A DNA stretch of 64,000 nt from Marinomonas sp. UCMA 3892 (GTDB taxonomy: Bacteria > Pseudomonadota > Gammaproteobacteria > Pseudomonadales > Marinomonadaceae): NCBI RefSeq assembly GCF_012726345.1, contig NZ_PTXN01000001.1, positions 124,001 to 188,000 on the forward strand, given 5' to 3'. The position numbers and the translations under genes are program-made. Each line of letters starts with the position of its first letter. Position 1 is the first letter of the stretch. The notes under the pieces were generated by a model. The model worked only from the letters and a program-made list of their open reading frames with translations. It had not been told where the DNA came from and searched no databases. Positions 1-7,536 of the stretch are shown in pieces.

Positions 1-2
1 CC

Positions 3-473
3 AGTGAAACCTTTCGAACATTGCAGGGCGCAGAAATCTGGCACGAACATGGCAAATGGATTAAGAGTCTAGAAAACCTCGAGGGCGTTGATGCCTCGGC
101 GGTATTTGCGCCAGACATTCAATCTCGTTTTGATTGGTCGAAAAGCATTTCGGCAGCCGATGTGGCGACCGCGCAGCAACAAAGACAGCGATTCGTTGAT
201 TGGCTAGAACAGGAAATCGAAGGGGCTGTGTTAATCATCCCGACTACTCCCGGTTTAGCGCCTTTGTTTGATGCGGCGGAAGATGAATTAGCGGCTTATC
301 GCAACCAGTTAATGGACATCACTGCCATTGCTGGATTGGCTGGATTGCCGCAATTGCATTTACCGGTTTGTACCTTAGATGGCGCGCCATGTGGCTTGTC
401 CTTAGTGGGTGCTAAAGGGACAGATTTAGCGCTGATAGAATTCGCAAAACACTTAATGGAGTCGGCGTCATGA
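3..473 (+). CDS. Amidase signature family protein, AtzE/HpxY-type (3' end only)
   Basis: The reading frame is open at the left edge, so only the last 156 or so codons are present. The C-terminal segment carries amidase-signature features: a LQGAEIW-H motif near the start, a PTTPG turn, and the closing pattern GLPQLHLP...GAPCGLSLVG. The catalytic Ser-Ser-Lys region lies outside the window. The stop overlaps the start of the downstream hydrolase by 4 bp (ATGA), indicating translational coupling. In Klebsiella hpxWXYZ an AtzE-like amidase (HpxY) accompanies HpxW, so a role in hydrolysing a ureide-derived amide such as oxalurate is an inference from context. A generic amidase or GatA-like protein remains possible. 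Confidence 0.8.
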   Translation, partial: SETFRTLQGAEIWHEHGKWIKSLENLEGVDASAVFAPDIQSRFDWSKSISAADVATAQQQRQRFVDWLEQEIEGAVLIIPTTPGLAPLFDAAEDELAAYRNQLMDITAIAGLAGLPQLHLPVCTLDGAPCGLSLVGAKGTDLALIEFAKHLMESAS

Positions 474-2122
474 GTACTTTGAATCCCAATAATGACTCAC
501 ACACGAATAACATAAAAAATAACGATATTGCGTTTACTGCGCCCCATTTTAAAGCCACCGAAGCAGGGCAAAAAATCCTTGCGCAAGGTGGTACAGCGAT
601 AGAGGCCATGGTGGCGGCTGCGGCGGCGATTGCCGTGGTGTATCCCCATATGAATGGCTTGGGCGGAGATGGTTTTTGGTTGATTAGTGAGCCGGGTAAA
701 AAGCCAATTGGCATTGATGCTTCTGGAAAATCAGCCGCATTGGCCACATTGGATTTTTATTGCGGGCACGACAGCATTCCAGCGCGAGGCGGCAAAGCGG
801 CTTTGACTATGGCGGGTGCTGTGGCTGGCTGGCAAGAAGCCTTGGCCGTCAGCCAAACGTGGCAAGCCGTCTCCAACGCACAAAACATGCCCTTAACTTG
901 CTTGTTGGAAGACGCTATTGAGTTAGCGAAAAACGGCAGTGAGGTAACAAAAACCTACCTTGATGCGAGCAACAAAACCTTCGCCGATTTGGTCAGTGTT
1001 CAAGGTTTTGCTTCGACATTTTTAAAGCAGGGCAGCCTGTATGAACAGGGTGATAACTTGACCTTGCCAGTACTGGCACAAACGCTGGAACAACTTGCTG
1101 AAAAGGGTTTAAACGATTTTTATCAGGGCGATATTGCCGAGCGCTTAGCGAAAGATTTGGCGACGGCAGGGTCTCCGATTCGTTTAACAGACTTTCATTC
1201 TTATCAGGCAAAACGAGTAGAACCTTTGCAGGTCAAAACCAGCGTCGGCTCTCTTTATAATCTGCCTGCGCCGACACAAGGCATCGCATCTTTATTGATT
1301 TTGGCCTTGTATGACAAGTTGTATACGCAAGGGAAAAGTGCCACAGACATGGCGCATTTGTTGATTGAATGTACCAAACAAGCCTTTATCGCTCGTAACC
1401 AATTTGTGACTGACGAATCTCGTCTAGCAATGGATTTATCGTCTTTATTGGATGACGAACAGCTAGAAAAAATGTGCCACGAAATCGCCTTAGAGCGAGC
1501 GCAAGCTTGGCCACATCAAGCCAAACATGGCGACACCATTTGGATGGGCGCGTGTGACAGCGAAGGGCGCATGGTCAGCTACATTCAAAGTTTGTACTGG
1601 GAATTCGGCAGTGGTGTGGTCAGTCCTTCGACTGGCATTGTGTGGAACAACCGCGGCTCGTCGTTTTCTCTTGAGAAAGGTTCTTTGCAAGAGCTGGGGC
1701 CGAATTTAAAACCCTTTCATACCTTGAATCCTGCGTTCGCTGAGTTGAACGATGGTCGTCGTATGAGTTACGGCACCATGGGTGGCGAAGGTCAGCCACA
1801 GACTCAAGCAGCCTTGTTTAGTCGTTATGTTTATCATCAAATGCCATTGGCGCAAGCCATCAGCGAAGGCCGTTGGTTGCTGGGGCGTACTTGGGGCGAC
1901 GTTAGCCATAATTTGAAAATCGAAAGGGATTTTGCCGATATGGTCGCAGAAGAACTGGTTAATCGCGGTCATGACTTGGTGGTCGTTGATTCGTGTAATG
2001 AATTAATGGGTCATGCCGGTGCAGTGGTGCTTCATAACGAAGGTCACACCGAAGCCGCGACAGATCCACGCAGTGATGGCTTGGCCATCGACAGTCATTT
2101 TATTCGTAACAATCTCATTTAG
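470..2122 (+). CDS. hpxW: Oxamate amidohydrolase-like gamma-glutamyltransferase family Ntn hydrolase (HpxW-like)
   Basis: This 550-residue protein belongs to the gamma-glutamyltranspeptidase fold of N-terminal-nucleophile hydrolases. The N-terminal part has the family pattern around residues 25-70 (APH, GGTAIEAMVAAAAA, GLGGDGF). The likely self-cleavage site and nucleophile is Thr356 in KHGDTIWMG, followed by small-subunit motifs (NNRGSSFS, PAFAELNDGRR, GTMGGEGQPQTQ). There is no signal peptide, unlike true periplasmic GGT, which fits a cytoplasmic amidase. The Klebsiella homologue HpxW hydrolyses oxamate in purine ureide breakdown; the neighbours (amidase, ureidoglycine aminotransferase, allantoate hydrolase) support that role here. 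Start ATG overlaps the upstream stop. Another short-chain amide or gamma-glutamyl substrate is the main alternative. Confidence 0.75.
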   Translation: MSTLNPNNDSHTNNIKNNDIAFTAPHFKATEAGQKILAQGGTAIEAMVAAAAAIAVVYPHMNGLGGDGFWLISEPGKKPIGIDASGKSAALATLDFYCGHDSIPARGGKAALTMAGAVAGWQEALAVSQTWQAVSNAQNMPLTCLLEDAIELAKNGSEVTKTYLDASNKTFADLVSVQGFASTFLKQGSLYEQGDNLTLPVLAQTLEQLAEKGLNDFYQGDIAERLAKDLATAGSPIRLTDFHSYQAKRVEPLQVKTSVGSLYNLPAPTQGIASLLILALYDKLYTQGKSATDMAHLLIECTKQAFIARNQFVTDESRLAMDLSSLLDDEQLEKMCHEIALERAQAWPHQAKHGDTIWMGACDSEGRMVSYIQSLYWEFGSGVVSPSTGIVWNNRGSSFSLEKGSLQELGPNLKPFHTLNPAFAELNDGRRMSYGTMGGEGQPQTQAALFSRYVYHQMPLAQAISEGRWLLGRTWGDVSHNLKIERDFADMVAEELVNRGHDLVVVDSCNELMGHAGAVVLHNEGHTEAATDPRSDGLAIDSHFIRNNLI

Positions 2123-2136
2123 GAGCAAACAGAAAC

Positions 2137-2955
2137 ATGTCATTCATAATGGAAAACTATTCCATGATTCTCGCCATGATGGCAACTGGTGTAGTAGGTG
2201 GAATCTTAGCCGGTTTGTTAGGCGTTGGCGGCGGTATTGTTATCGTGCCTGTGTTGTATTTCTTGTACCAAGGTATGGGCGTTAGTGCGGATTCTGCCAT
2301 GTTAGTTGCCACAGCGACCTCATTGGCAACCATTATTCCTACTTCAATCAGTTCGATCCGCTCCCATAAGGCCAAAGGTAATGTGGATTTCGATTTGCTG
2401 AAGCGTTGGGGCTTTTTCATCTTCGCTGGTGTAATGGTGGGGAGTTTTGTCGTAACGCGTGTGGATGGTCAATGGTTGTCCTTGCTGTTTGGCGTTATTG
2501 CTACTTTATCTGCGCTAAATATGTTGCTGGGTAAAAAAGACAGCGTGTTCAAATCCTTGCCTGGTAATGCTGGCCAAAGTGTTATGGCCACTTGCATTGG
2601 CTTTTTCAGCTCTATGGTGGGCATTGGTGGCGGTACGCTGACGGTGCCGACTCTGACGTTTTGTAACTACCCAGCCCATCGCGCAGTCGGTACGGCCGCA
2701 GCGGTTGGCTTGATCATTTCATTACCAGCCGCATTAACCATGCTGATTTTTGGTCAAAGTCCTGTTGATGCACCTTATGGCACAGTGGGCTTAGTTAACT
2801 TAATTGGCGTTATTTGCATCATTCCATTGACGGTTTTGTTTGCACCTGTTGGCGCGGGATTAGCTCATCGTTTAGATGCTTCTAAGTTGAAGAAAGTCTT
2901 CGCTGTTGTGTTGATATTCACTGGCATCAAGATGCTTTATCAGGTTTTAGGTTAG
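2137..2955 (+). CDS. TauE/SafE family membrane permease
   Basis: A 272-residue polytopic inner-membrane protein of the TauE/SafE (DUF81) family. Two family repeats are visible: GILAGLLGVGGGIVIVPVL near residues 22-40 and SSMVGIGGGTLTVPTL near 155-170, each followed by hydrophobic helices. An AGGAG ribosome site lies about 11 nt before the ATG, and the gene sits 14 nt after the HpxW-like gene. Family members move small organic or sulfur-containing anions. In this operon, between an oxamate-type hydrolase and a ureidoglycine aminotransferase, it may import or export a ureide-derived acid such as oxamate or oxalurate. The substrate cannot be read from the sequence. Confidence 0.85.
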   Translation: MSFIMENYSMILAMMATGVVGGILAGLLGVGGGIVIVPVLYFLYQGMGVSADSAMLVATATSLATIIPTSISSIRSHKAKGNVDFDLLKRWGFFIFAGVMVGSFVVTRVDGQWLSLLFGVIATLSALNMLLGKKDSVFKSLPGNAGQSVMATCIGFFSSMVGIGGGTLTVPTLTFCNYPAHRAVGTAAAVGLIISLPAALTMLIFGQSPVDAPYGTVGLVNLIGVICIIPLTVLFAPVGAGLAHRLDASKLKKVFAVVLIFTGIKMLYQVLG

Positions 2956-2964
2956 GAGATTATT

Positions 2965-4185
2965 ATGCAGCCACTTTCATTGCCGCCAAGACTTCTTATG
3001 GGCCCAGGTCCAATTAACTGCTATCCACGCGTGTTGTCAGCGATGTCGACTCAGTTAGTGGGGCAATACGACCCAAGCATGACCAGCTACATGAATGAAG
3101 TCATGGAATTGTATCGCCGTGTTTTTAATACTCAGAACCAGCAAACTTTTTTGATCGATGGCACGTCTCGTGCGGGTATCGAAGCCGCTTTGGTGTCTTG
3201 TTTGGAACCGGGCGACAAAGTATTGATTCCTATTTTTGGTCGTTTCGGTCACTTGTTGGCTGAAATTGCTGAACGCGCCGATGCGGAAGTTCACACCATC
3301 GAAGTGCCTTGGGGGGAAGTGTTTGATCCTCAGCAAATCGAAGACGCCATTAAGAAAGTGCAGCCTAAATTATTGGCGATTGTTCAGGGCGACACTTCAA
3401 CCACCATGTTCCAACCTTTGGAAGAGTTAGGTGATATTTGTCGCGCTCACGATGTGTTGTTCTACACCGATGCCACGGCGTCAATTGGTGGCAACCCGTT
3501 GGAAGTAGACGCATGGAAAATCGATGCGGTGTCTGTTGGTTTGCAAAAATGTTTGGGTGGCCCATCAGGTAGTGCGCCGATTACTTTGAGTGATCGTTTT
3601 GTGTCTTGCGTGCGCAAGCGTGCCCATGTGGAAGCAGGGATTCGTGATGCTCATCATCAAGGGTCATCTGGCATGCGTATTCGCTCTAACTATTTTGATC
3701 TACCTATGATTATGGATTACTGGGGAGAAGAGCGTCTGAATCACCATACGGAAGCCGCCACCATGTTGTTTGGCTCCCGTGAGTGTGCGATCCAGTTGCT
3801 TACCGAAGGTCAGGATGCGGTGATTAAACGCCATCAATTGGCTGGTAACGCTATGTTACAAGGTGTGATTGCGATGGGCTTGCAGCCGTTCGGAAATCTT
3901 AAACACAAGATGAGCAACGTGGTTGGCGTTAATATTCCAGAGCAAGTAAATGGTGAGCAAGTTCGCCATGATTTACTGAACATCTTTAATATCGAAATCG
4001 GCACCAGCTTTGGTCCATTAAAAGGCAAGGTGTGGCGTATTGGCACCATGGGCTACAACGCTCGCCAAGATGCGGTATTGCATACTTTGCAGTCACTGGA
4101 AACCGTACTTCGTCGCGCTGGTTTTGCGTTACCTGCTGGTGCAGCGGTAGACGCAGCAATGGCTGTCTACAATGGAGATAAATAA
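2965..4185 (+). CDS. pucG: (S)-ureidoglycine--glyoxylate aminotransferase (PucG/HpxJ-like)
   Basis: This 406-residue protein is a PLP-dependent class V aminotransferase of the alanine-glyoxylate type. The N-terminal LMGPGPINCYPRVL, the central DTSTTM and TDATASIGG, and the PLP lysine in VGLQKCLGGPSG (Lys195) are diagnostic. PucG and HpxJ transfer the amino group of ureidoglycine to glyoxylate, giving oxalurate and glycine. Overlap of its stop by 1 nt with the allantoate hydrolase start strongly supports this assignment over plain serine- or alanine-glyoxylate transamination. The ribosome site TAGGAG lies 7 nt before the ATG. The protein is cytosolic, with no targeting signal. Confidence 0.82.
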   Translation: MQPLSLPPRLLMGPGPINCYPRVLSAMSTQLVGQYDPSMTSYMNEVMELYRRVFNTQNQQTFLIDGTSRAGIEAALVSCLEPGDKVLIPIFGRFGHLLAEIAERADAEVHTIEVPWGEVFDPQQIEDAIKKVQPKLLAIVQGDTSTTMFQPLEELGDICRAHDVLFYTDATASIGGNPLEVDAWKIDAVSVGLQKCLGGPSGSAPITLSDRFVSCVRKRAHVEAGIRDAHHQGSSGMRIRSNYFDLPMIMDYWGEERLNHHTEAATMLFGSRECAIQLLTEGQDAVIKRHQLAGNAMLQGVIAMGLQPFGNLKHKMSNVVGVNIPEQVNGEQVRHDLLNIFNIEIGTSFGPLKGKVWRIGTMGYNARQDAVLHTLQSLETVLRRAGFALPAGAAVDAAMAVYNGDK

Positions 4186-5411
4186 TGATTGATTGCAACA
4201 ATCTCGCTCAGCTGGTCATGGACCGCTGTGACGAACTTGGCAAAATCAGTCAAAGCGACGATTGCCTAGATCGTCGCTATCTCACCAAGGAACACAAACA
4301 AGCCAATGGACTGGTGGGCGGCTGGATGCAAGAAGCAGGTATGCACACTTGGCAGGACGCCGCCGGTAACCTTTGGGGACGCTGGGAAGCCGCTGATCCA
4401 CAAGCGCCTCGCTTTATCATGGGCAGTCATTTGGATACCGTGCCAAACGGCGGTCAATACGATGGCATGCTGGGTGTTATCACGCCGGTGACCTTGATCG
4501 GTGCTATGCAAAAAGCGGGAATCCGTTTGCCATTTCATCTTGATGTGGTGGGATTCGGGGATGAGGAAGGCACGCGTTTTAGTTCTACTTTGTTGGGAAG
4601 TCGTGCCTTGACGGGTCAATGGCCTGAGAGTTGGGCGGATTTAACGGACAGTGATGGCATTAGTTTGTCTCAAGCCCTTAAAGACTTTGGTTCGGACTTT
4701 GCGAACATTCCCAATGCGACCATATCGACGGACAACTTGCTTGGTTACCTTGAGTTGCATATTGAACAAGGGCCAGTATTAGAAAGTTTGGATTTGCCCG
4801 TCGGTGTCGTGAGCGCCATCGCAGGAGCGAAACGCTTCGAGTTTAATGTTACTGGTATGGCGGGACACGCAGGCACGGTTCCAATGAATCTGCGACAGGA
4901 TGCTCTTTGTGCCAGCAGTGAAATGATTTTGGCAATAGAGAAAGTCGCACAGCAGCATGGCATTGTGGCTACAGTAGGCCGTATTCAGAATCGCCCTAAT
5001 GGTGTGAACGTGATTTCGGGTAACACGGGATTTTCTCTTGATATTCGTAGCGAATTTGATGACAAACGCGATGTGGCTCTGGATGAAATTTTGCAGCAAT
5101 TAGACGCCATTGCGGCTCGCCGGAATGTCCGTATTGAACGCAAAGCCACTCATGCAGCCAATGCGGTTCATTGCGACGAAAAACTGCAAAGTAAACTGCG
5201 CAACGCCATTGAAGCGCAAAGTATGGCTGTTCATACCTTGTTCTCAGGAGCGGGTCATGATGCCATGGCGATTGCGGATATTTGCCCTGTGGCAATGCTG
5301 TTTATGCGTTGCGATAAAGGCATTAGTCATCATCCAGCGGAAGCCATTGATACGCCAGATGTGGCGGTGACCTTGGCGGTGTTGAACCACACATTACAGA
5401 ATTTGGCCTAA
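4185..5411 (+). CDS. allC: Allantoate amidohydrolase, M20 family (AllC/HpxK-like)
   Basis: A 408-residue Zn/Mn-dependent amidohydrolase of the N-carbamoyl amino acid hydrolase/allantoate amidohydrolase group. Visible metal and catalytic motifs are GSHLDTVPNGGQYDG (His82, Asp93), GDEEGTRF (Glu127/Glu128), LHIEQGP (His192) and the late SHHPAEAIDT histidine. The MAGHAGTVPM segment is the dimerisation/substrate lid motif of the family. It would convert allantoate to ureidoglycine, CO2 and ammonia, feeding the aminotransferase encoded just upstream with a 1-nt overlap. Beta-ureidopropionase is the main alternative, but the neighbours favour allantoate. It is the last gene of the operon before the repeat block. 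Confidence 0.82.
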   Translation: MIDCNNLAQLVMDRCDELGKISQSDDCLDRRYLTKEHKQANGLVGGWMQEAGMHTWQDAAGNLWGRWEAADPQAPRFIMGSHLDTVPNGGQYDGMLGVITPVTLIGAMQKAGIRLPFHLDVVGFGDEEGTRFSSTLLGSRALTGQWPESWADLTDSDGISLSQALKDFGSDFANIPNATISTDNLLGYLELHIEQGPVLESLDLPVGVVSAIAGAKRFEFNVTGMAGHAGTVPMNLRQDALCASSEMILAIEKVAQQHGIVATVGRIQNRPNGVNVISGNTGFSLDIRSEFDDKRDVALDEILQQLDAIAARRNVRIERKATHAANAVHCDEKLQSKLRNAIEAQSMAVHTLFSGAGHDAMAIADICPVAMLFMRCDKGISHHPAEAIDTPDVAVTLAVLNHTLQNLA

Positions 5412-5493
5412 CGTTTTTTGTGGCTACTCTGCATAACGCCTCGCTCCTTCTGTACTTTATCCAGAATCACGCCTCGCTCCTTCTGTGCTTTAC

Positions 5494-5563
5494 CCAGTAT
5501 CACGCCTCGCTCCCCGAGCAGGCTCGAAGAATCGCTCTGGCGTGATTCTGGGTTCAGTGAGTA
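5494..5563 (+). repeat. 70-bp hairpin repeat, copy A
   Basis: The unit runs from CCAGTATCACGCC to TTCAGTGAGTA. Its ends form a stem: CCAGTATCACGCC pairs with GGCGTGATTCTGG with one mismatch. The inner part carries CTCCCCGAGCAGGCTCGAAG, itself partly self-complementary (CGAGCAGGCTCG). It matches copy B at 69 of 70 positions by eye, the one difference being T versus A at the fifth base. High identity of neighbouring copies suggests recent duplication or gene conversion. Confidence 0.85.
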
Positions 5564-5601
5564 GACGTTTAAGAATTGAATAAACCGAAGCAAACTCGTA
5601 G

Positions 5602-5635
5602 GTCAGATGAGACGAGGAACGAGGCGTGATCTGAC
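5602..5635. repeat. Hairpin with CGAGGAACGAG loop core
   Basis: A perfect 7-bp inverted repeat, GTCAGAT at 5602-5608 and ATCTGAC at 5629-5635, encloses a loop holding CGAGGAACGAG (5613-5623) and GGCGTG. The loop is close to the complement of the ACGCCTCGCTCC motif of the neighbouring units, so it looks like a diverged, inverted member of the same family with its own stem. Confidence 0.7.
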
Positions 5636-5697
5636 GGTTGAAGAGGCATGAGATGATTGAAAATGGCACATGACGCCTCGCTCCTTTTGTTCTTCAA

Positions 5698-5767
5698 CCA
5701 GAATCACGCCTCGCTCCCCGAGCAGGCTCGAAGAATCGCTCTGGCGTGATTCTGGGTTCAGTGAGTA
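5698..5767 (+). repeat. 70-bp hairpin repeat, copy B
   Basis: Near-identical to copy A, with the outer stem perfect: CCAGAATCACGCC at 5698-5710 pairs with GGCGTGATTCTGG. It lies 204 bp downstream in the same orientation. The repeat is non-coding by appearance and could act as a REP/BIME-type element affecting mRNA ends or nucleoid proteins. Confidence 0.85.
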
Positions 5768-5774
5768 AGCGGTT

Positions 5775-5811
5775 GAAGAATCGCTCTGGCGTAATTCTGG
5801 GTTAAGTGAGT
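5775..5811 (+). repeat. Partial third copy of the hairpin repeat
   Basis: This stretch repeats the right half of copies A and B (GAAGAATCGCTCTGGCGT through GTGAGTA) with two substitutions and no left half, so it cannot form the outer stem. It begins directly after copy B and looks like a truncated tandem copy. Confidence 0.75.
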
Positions 5812-5843
5812 AGTTTTGCATTCGATGCATACACGACGAAAAG

Positions 5844-5916
5844 CTTCCATGCGTTTAATTGGCGCTGACGTGTCGAGGAACGAGACAATACGCAAGCCAA
5901 TTGAATTGCATGGAGG
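5844..5916. repeat. Long imperfect palindrome upstream of the cupin gene
   Basis: Nested inverted repeats are CTTCCATGC (5844-5852) with GCATGGAGG (5908-5916), AATTGGC (5857-5863) with GCCAATT (5896-5902), and TGTC (5871-5874) with GACA (5884-5887). The loop again carries CGAGGAACGAG (5874-5884), as in the hairpin at 5602-5635. It ends 32 nt before the cupin start and could be a mobile repeat, a leader hairpin or a regulatory structure. Confidence 0.65.
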
Positions 5917-5948
5917 CTAATGATTTACGATAAATAGAGGAATACTTG

Positions 5949-6314
5949 ATGAAATTCACGCGCATTTTTAACGACGATCAGGGTAAAAGCCATTTTGGCG
6001 AGATAAATCTGGATGTTCGAGATGGCGGTGCCATTGGTTTTTTGTCTGAGCGTTTTCCAGCGGGTGAGATGATTTTCCGTGAAACCCCAAGTGATTACGA
6101 TTTTAAATGGCATCCAGCGCCACAGCGTCAGTTTCTCTTCATCATCAAGGGGCGTTGTGAGTTTAAGGTGTCTTCAGGTGAAACTCGTCAATTCGGTGCA
6201 GGGGATGTGGTCTTGCTTGAAGATACACAAGGCGAAGGCCATTGCAGCAAAGCGTTATTTAATGAAGTTAGGCACTCGATTTTTGTCACTGTGCCAGACG
6301 ATGTGGTGTTTTAA
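5949..6314 (+). CDS. Small single-domain cupin protein
   Basis: A 121-residue protein with one cupin barrel. The two cupin motifs are visible as WHPAPQRQFLFIIKG followed by E and G residues, then GAGDVVLLEDTQGEGH. The metal site is probably reduced, since the first motif keeps only one histidine. An AGAGG sequence 8 nt before the ATG at 5949 decides the start. The function is unknown. It is too short for the bicupin ureidoglycine aminohydrolase, but its position after the ureide operon leaves open a role in that pathway. A hairpin terminator follows directly. Confidence 0.7.
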   Translation: MKFTRIFNDDQGKSHFGEINLDVRDGGAIGFLSERFPAGEMIFRETPSDYDFKWHPAPQRQFLFIIKGRCEFKVSSGETRQFGAGDVVLLEDTQGEGHCSKALFNEVRHSIFVTVPDDVVF

Positions 6315-6323
6315 ATACAGGTG

Positions 6324-6352
6324 AAAAAAGCAAAGGGCGCAATGCCCTTTGC
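6324..6352. terminator. Bidirectional hairpin terminator
   Basis: A perfect 9-bp stem, GCAAAGGGC (6330-6338) and GCCCTTTGC (6344-6352), separates convergent genes. On the minus strand it is followed by a run of six T (A run at 6324-6329), so it best serves the chemoreceptor gene; it may also end cupin transcription. Confidence 0.8.
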
Positions 6353-7423
6353 TTATAAGTGAGAGAATAAATAGGTTTGCGATTCTTTTAGTCGCTGATG
6401 TATCCCATTGATATGTTTTTCCATCTCTATTTGTAGTTGGGCTAATTTCTCAATGTCACTGGGACTGGTTTGCATCATGGTCTGTGCCAATGCATCCAAT
6501 TGCTCGAACTCGCCAGCCATGTTGATGAAGCTGGACGTATGTCTAAAATCGAATTCGTTATCTGTGCCATTGAAGTACCAATCTGCAGCGGCCGTTTCGC
6601 GCACGTTTATCATGGTGTTCTTACCTTTTATGACATTGATCAGGCAGCTTGTCTGCCAGTTGTTCAGTTCCAGCAATGATGCTGAAACGTGAGAATATGC
6701 CATGGATTTATAGCTCGCTTCCATGAGGCTTTGTGTGCTTTCGGCGGTTTTATTGAACGAGTGATTGAGGTTTTCACAGGTTTGGCTAACGCGTAATGTA
6801 TTTTCATGTAGCTTTTCGATCTGCTGGCTAACTTTGATCGTACGGTTATCGATACGATTTACCAAGGCGGAAATCTGTTCGCTGGAATCTTTGGCTTTGG
6901 TGGCCAAGGTTCTGACTTCATCGGCTACCACGGCAAAGCCTCGGCCATGCTCTCCCGCCCTTGCGGCTTCGATAGCGGCGTTAAGTGCTAATAAGTTAGT
7001 TTGTTCAGAGATGCTTTGGATGGTGTTGGTAAAGCCTTTGATTTCATTGGCAATATCTTTGAGTCCATTAACATCTTCTAGGCTGAGTTGCGTTTGGCCA
7101 GCAATCTCATTGAGTGACGTTGAGAGTTGGTTAATGTCCGCTTTGTTTTTCTCAATCTCTGCATTGCTGCCTTCTGCTGCACTCATGGGCTCGAATAATA
7201 GTTCTAACACCTGATTTATGGCAGCAAAGGATTCTTGGTTGATATTTCTTTGTGGCAGGAAAAAACGGTTATCGAGCTGAGTAGCTGGTGCTTCTGATAT
7301 GTTTCTGAGTGATTCAATGGTCGCGGTCAGTTCAGACATATCTGTTTCAAGAGCCTGTTTTTCAGCGGTTACTTGAGTTAATTCATTTTCTAAGGCTTGG
7401 AAGCGCTTTTTGTTTAACCACAT
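6353..7423 (-). CDS. Soluble methyl-accepting chemotaxis protein with degenerate CZB-like C-terminus
   Basis: A 356-residue cytoplasmic chemoreceptor with no membrane segment. Residues 5-45 are predicted coiled coil. The signalling hairpin tip is clear at about 125-175 ([26 protein letters not shown], then [15 protein letters not shown]) and would contact CheA and CheW. Residues 248-315 align with the chemoreceptor zinc-binding (CZB) domain, keeping W256 and DWYFNG, but the positions expected to hold one Cys and three His are occupied by other residues ([23 protein letters not shown]). It may therefore sense something other than zinc or act structurally. It is monocistronic, with terminators on both sides. 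Confidence 0.85.
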   Translation of the reverse strand: MWLNKKRFQALENELTQVTAEKQALETDMSELTATIESLRNISEAPATQLDNRFFLPQRNINQESFAAINQVLELLFEPMSAAEGSNAEIEKNKADINQLSTSLNEIAGQTQLSLEDVNGLKDIANEIKGFTNTIQSISEQTNLLALNAAIEAARAGEHGRGFAVVADEVRTLATKAKDSSEQISALVNRIDNRTIKVSQQIEKLHENTLRVSQTCENLNHSFNKTAESTQSLMEASYKSMAYSHVSASLLELNNWQTSCLINVIKGKNTMINVRETAAADWYFNGTDNEFDFRHTSSFINMAGEFEQLDALAQTMMQTSPSDIEKLAQLQIEMEKHINGIHQRLKESQTYLFSHL

Positions 7424-7485
7424 AGACAGTCCTTACTAGGAGCGGTGAGAATGAATAGTTTATTCAGCAAAAAAATACCAACTGT

Positions 7486-7514
7486 AAAAAACAACGCCGT
7501 TTAGGGCGGCGTTG
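7486..7514 (-). terminator. Rho-independent terminator of the permease operon
   Basis: CAACGCCG (7492-7499) pairs with CGGCGTTG (7507-7514). On the minus strand the stem is followed by six T. It lies 22 nt beyond the stop of the APC permease and ends the four-gene minus-strand operon. Confidence 0.85.
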
Positions 7515-7536
7515 GTTGATCAAAATGGTGATTTAT

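Larger units (their letters stand above)
5412..5948. repeat. Gene-free interval filled with intergenic palindromic repeats
   Basis: These 537 bases separate the allantoate hydrolase gene from the cupin gene. Most of the interval consists of related repeat units built on ACGCCTCGCTCC and its complement, starting near 5437, 5469, 5502 and 5673. It holds two nearly identical 70-bp units, a partial third, and two hairpins sharing an 11-bp loop core. Short open frames across it on the minus strand simply translate the repeat (a recurring SLNPESRQSDSS peptide) and have no ribosome sites, so I do not call them genes. Confidence 0.85.

Noticed and set aside
5437-5811. Possible CRISPR array
   Set aside because: Units are palindromic and irregularly spaced, with no uniform spacers and no cas genes nearby.
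5408-5830. Two minus-strand open frames of 61 and 75 codons across the intergenic repeats
   Set aside because: They only translate the repeat units (recurring SLNPESRQSDSS and ERGVIL peptides), lack ribosome sites and stop at repeat boundaries.
6765-7214. 149-codon + strand open frame opposite the chemoreceptor gene
   Set aside because: It is the antisense of the conserved signalling domain, with no ribosome site or recognisable product.
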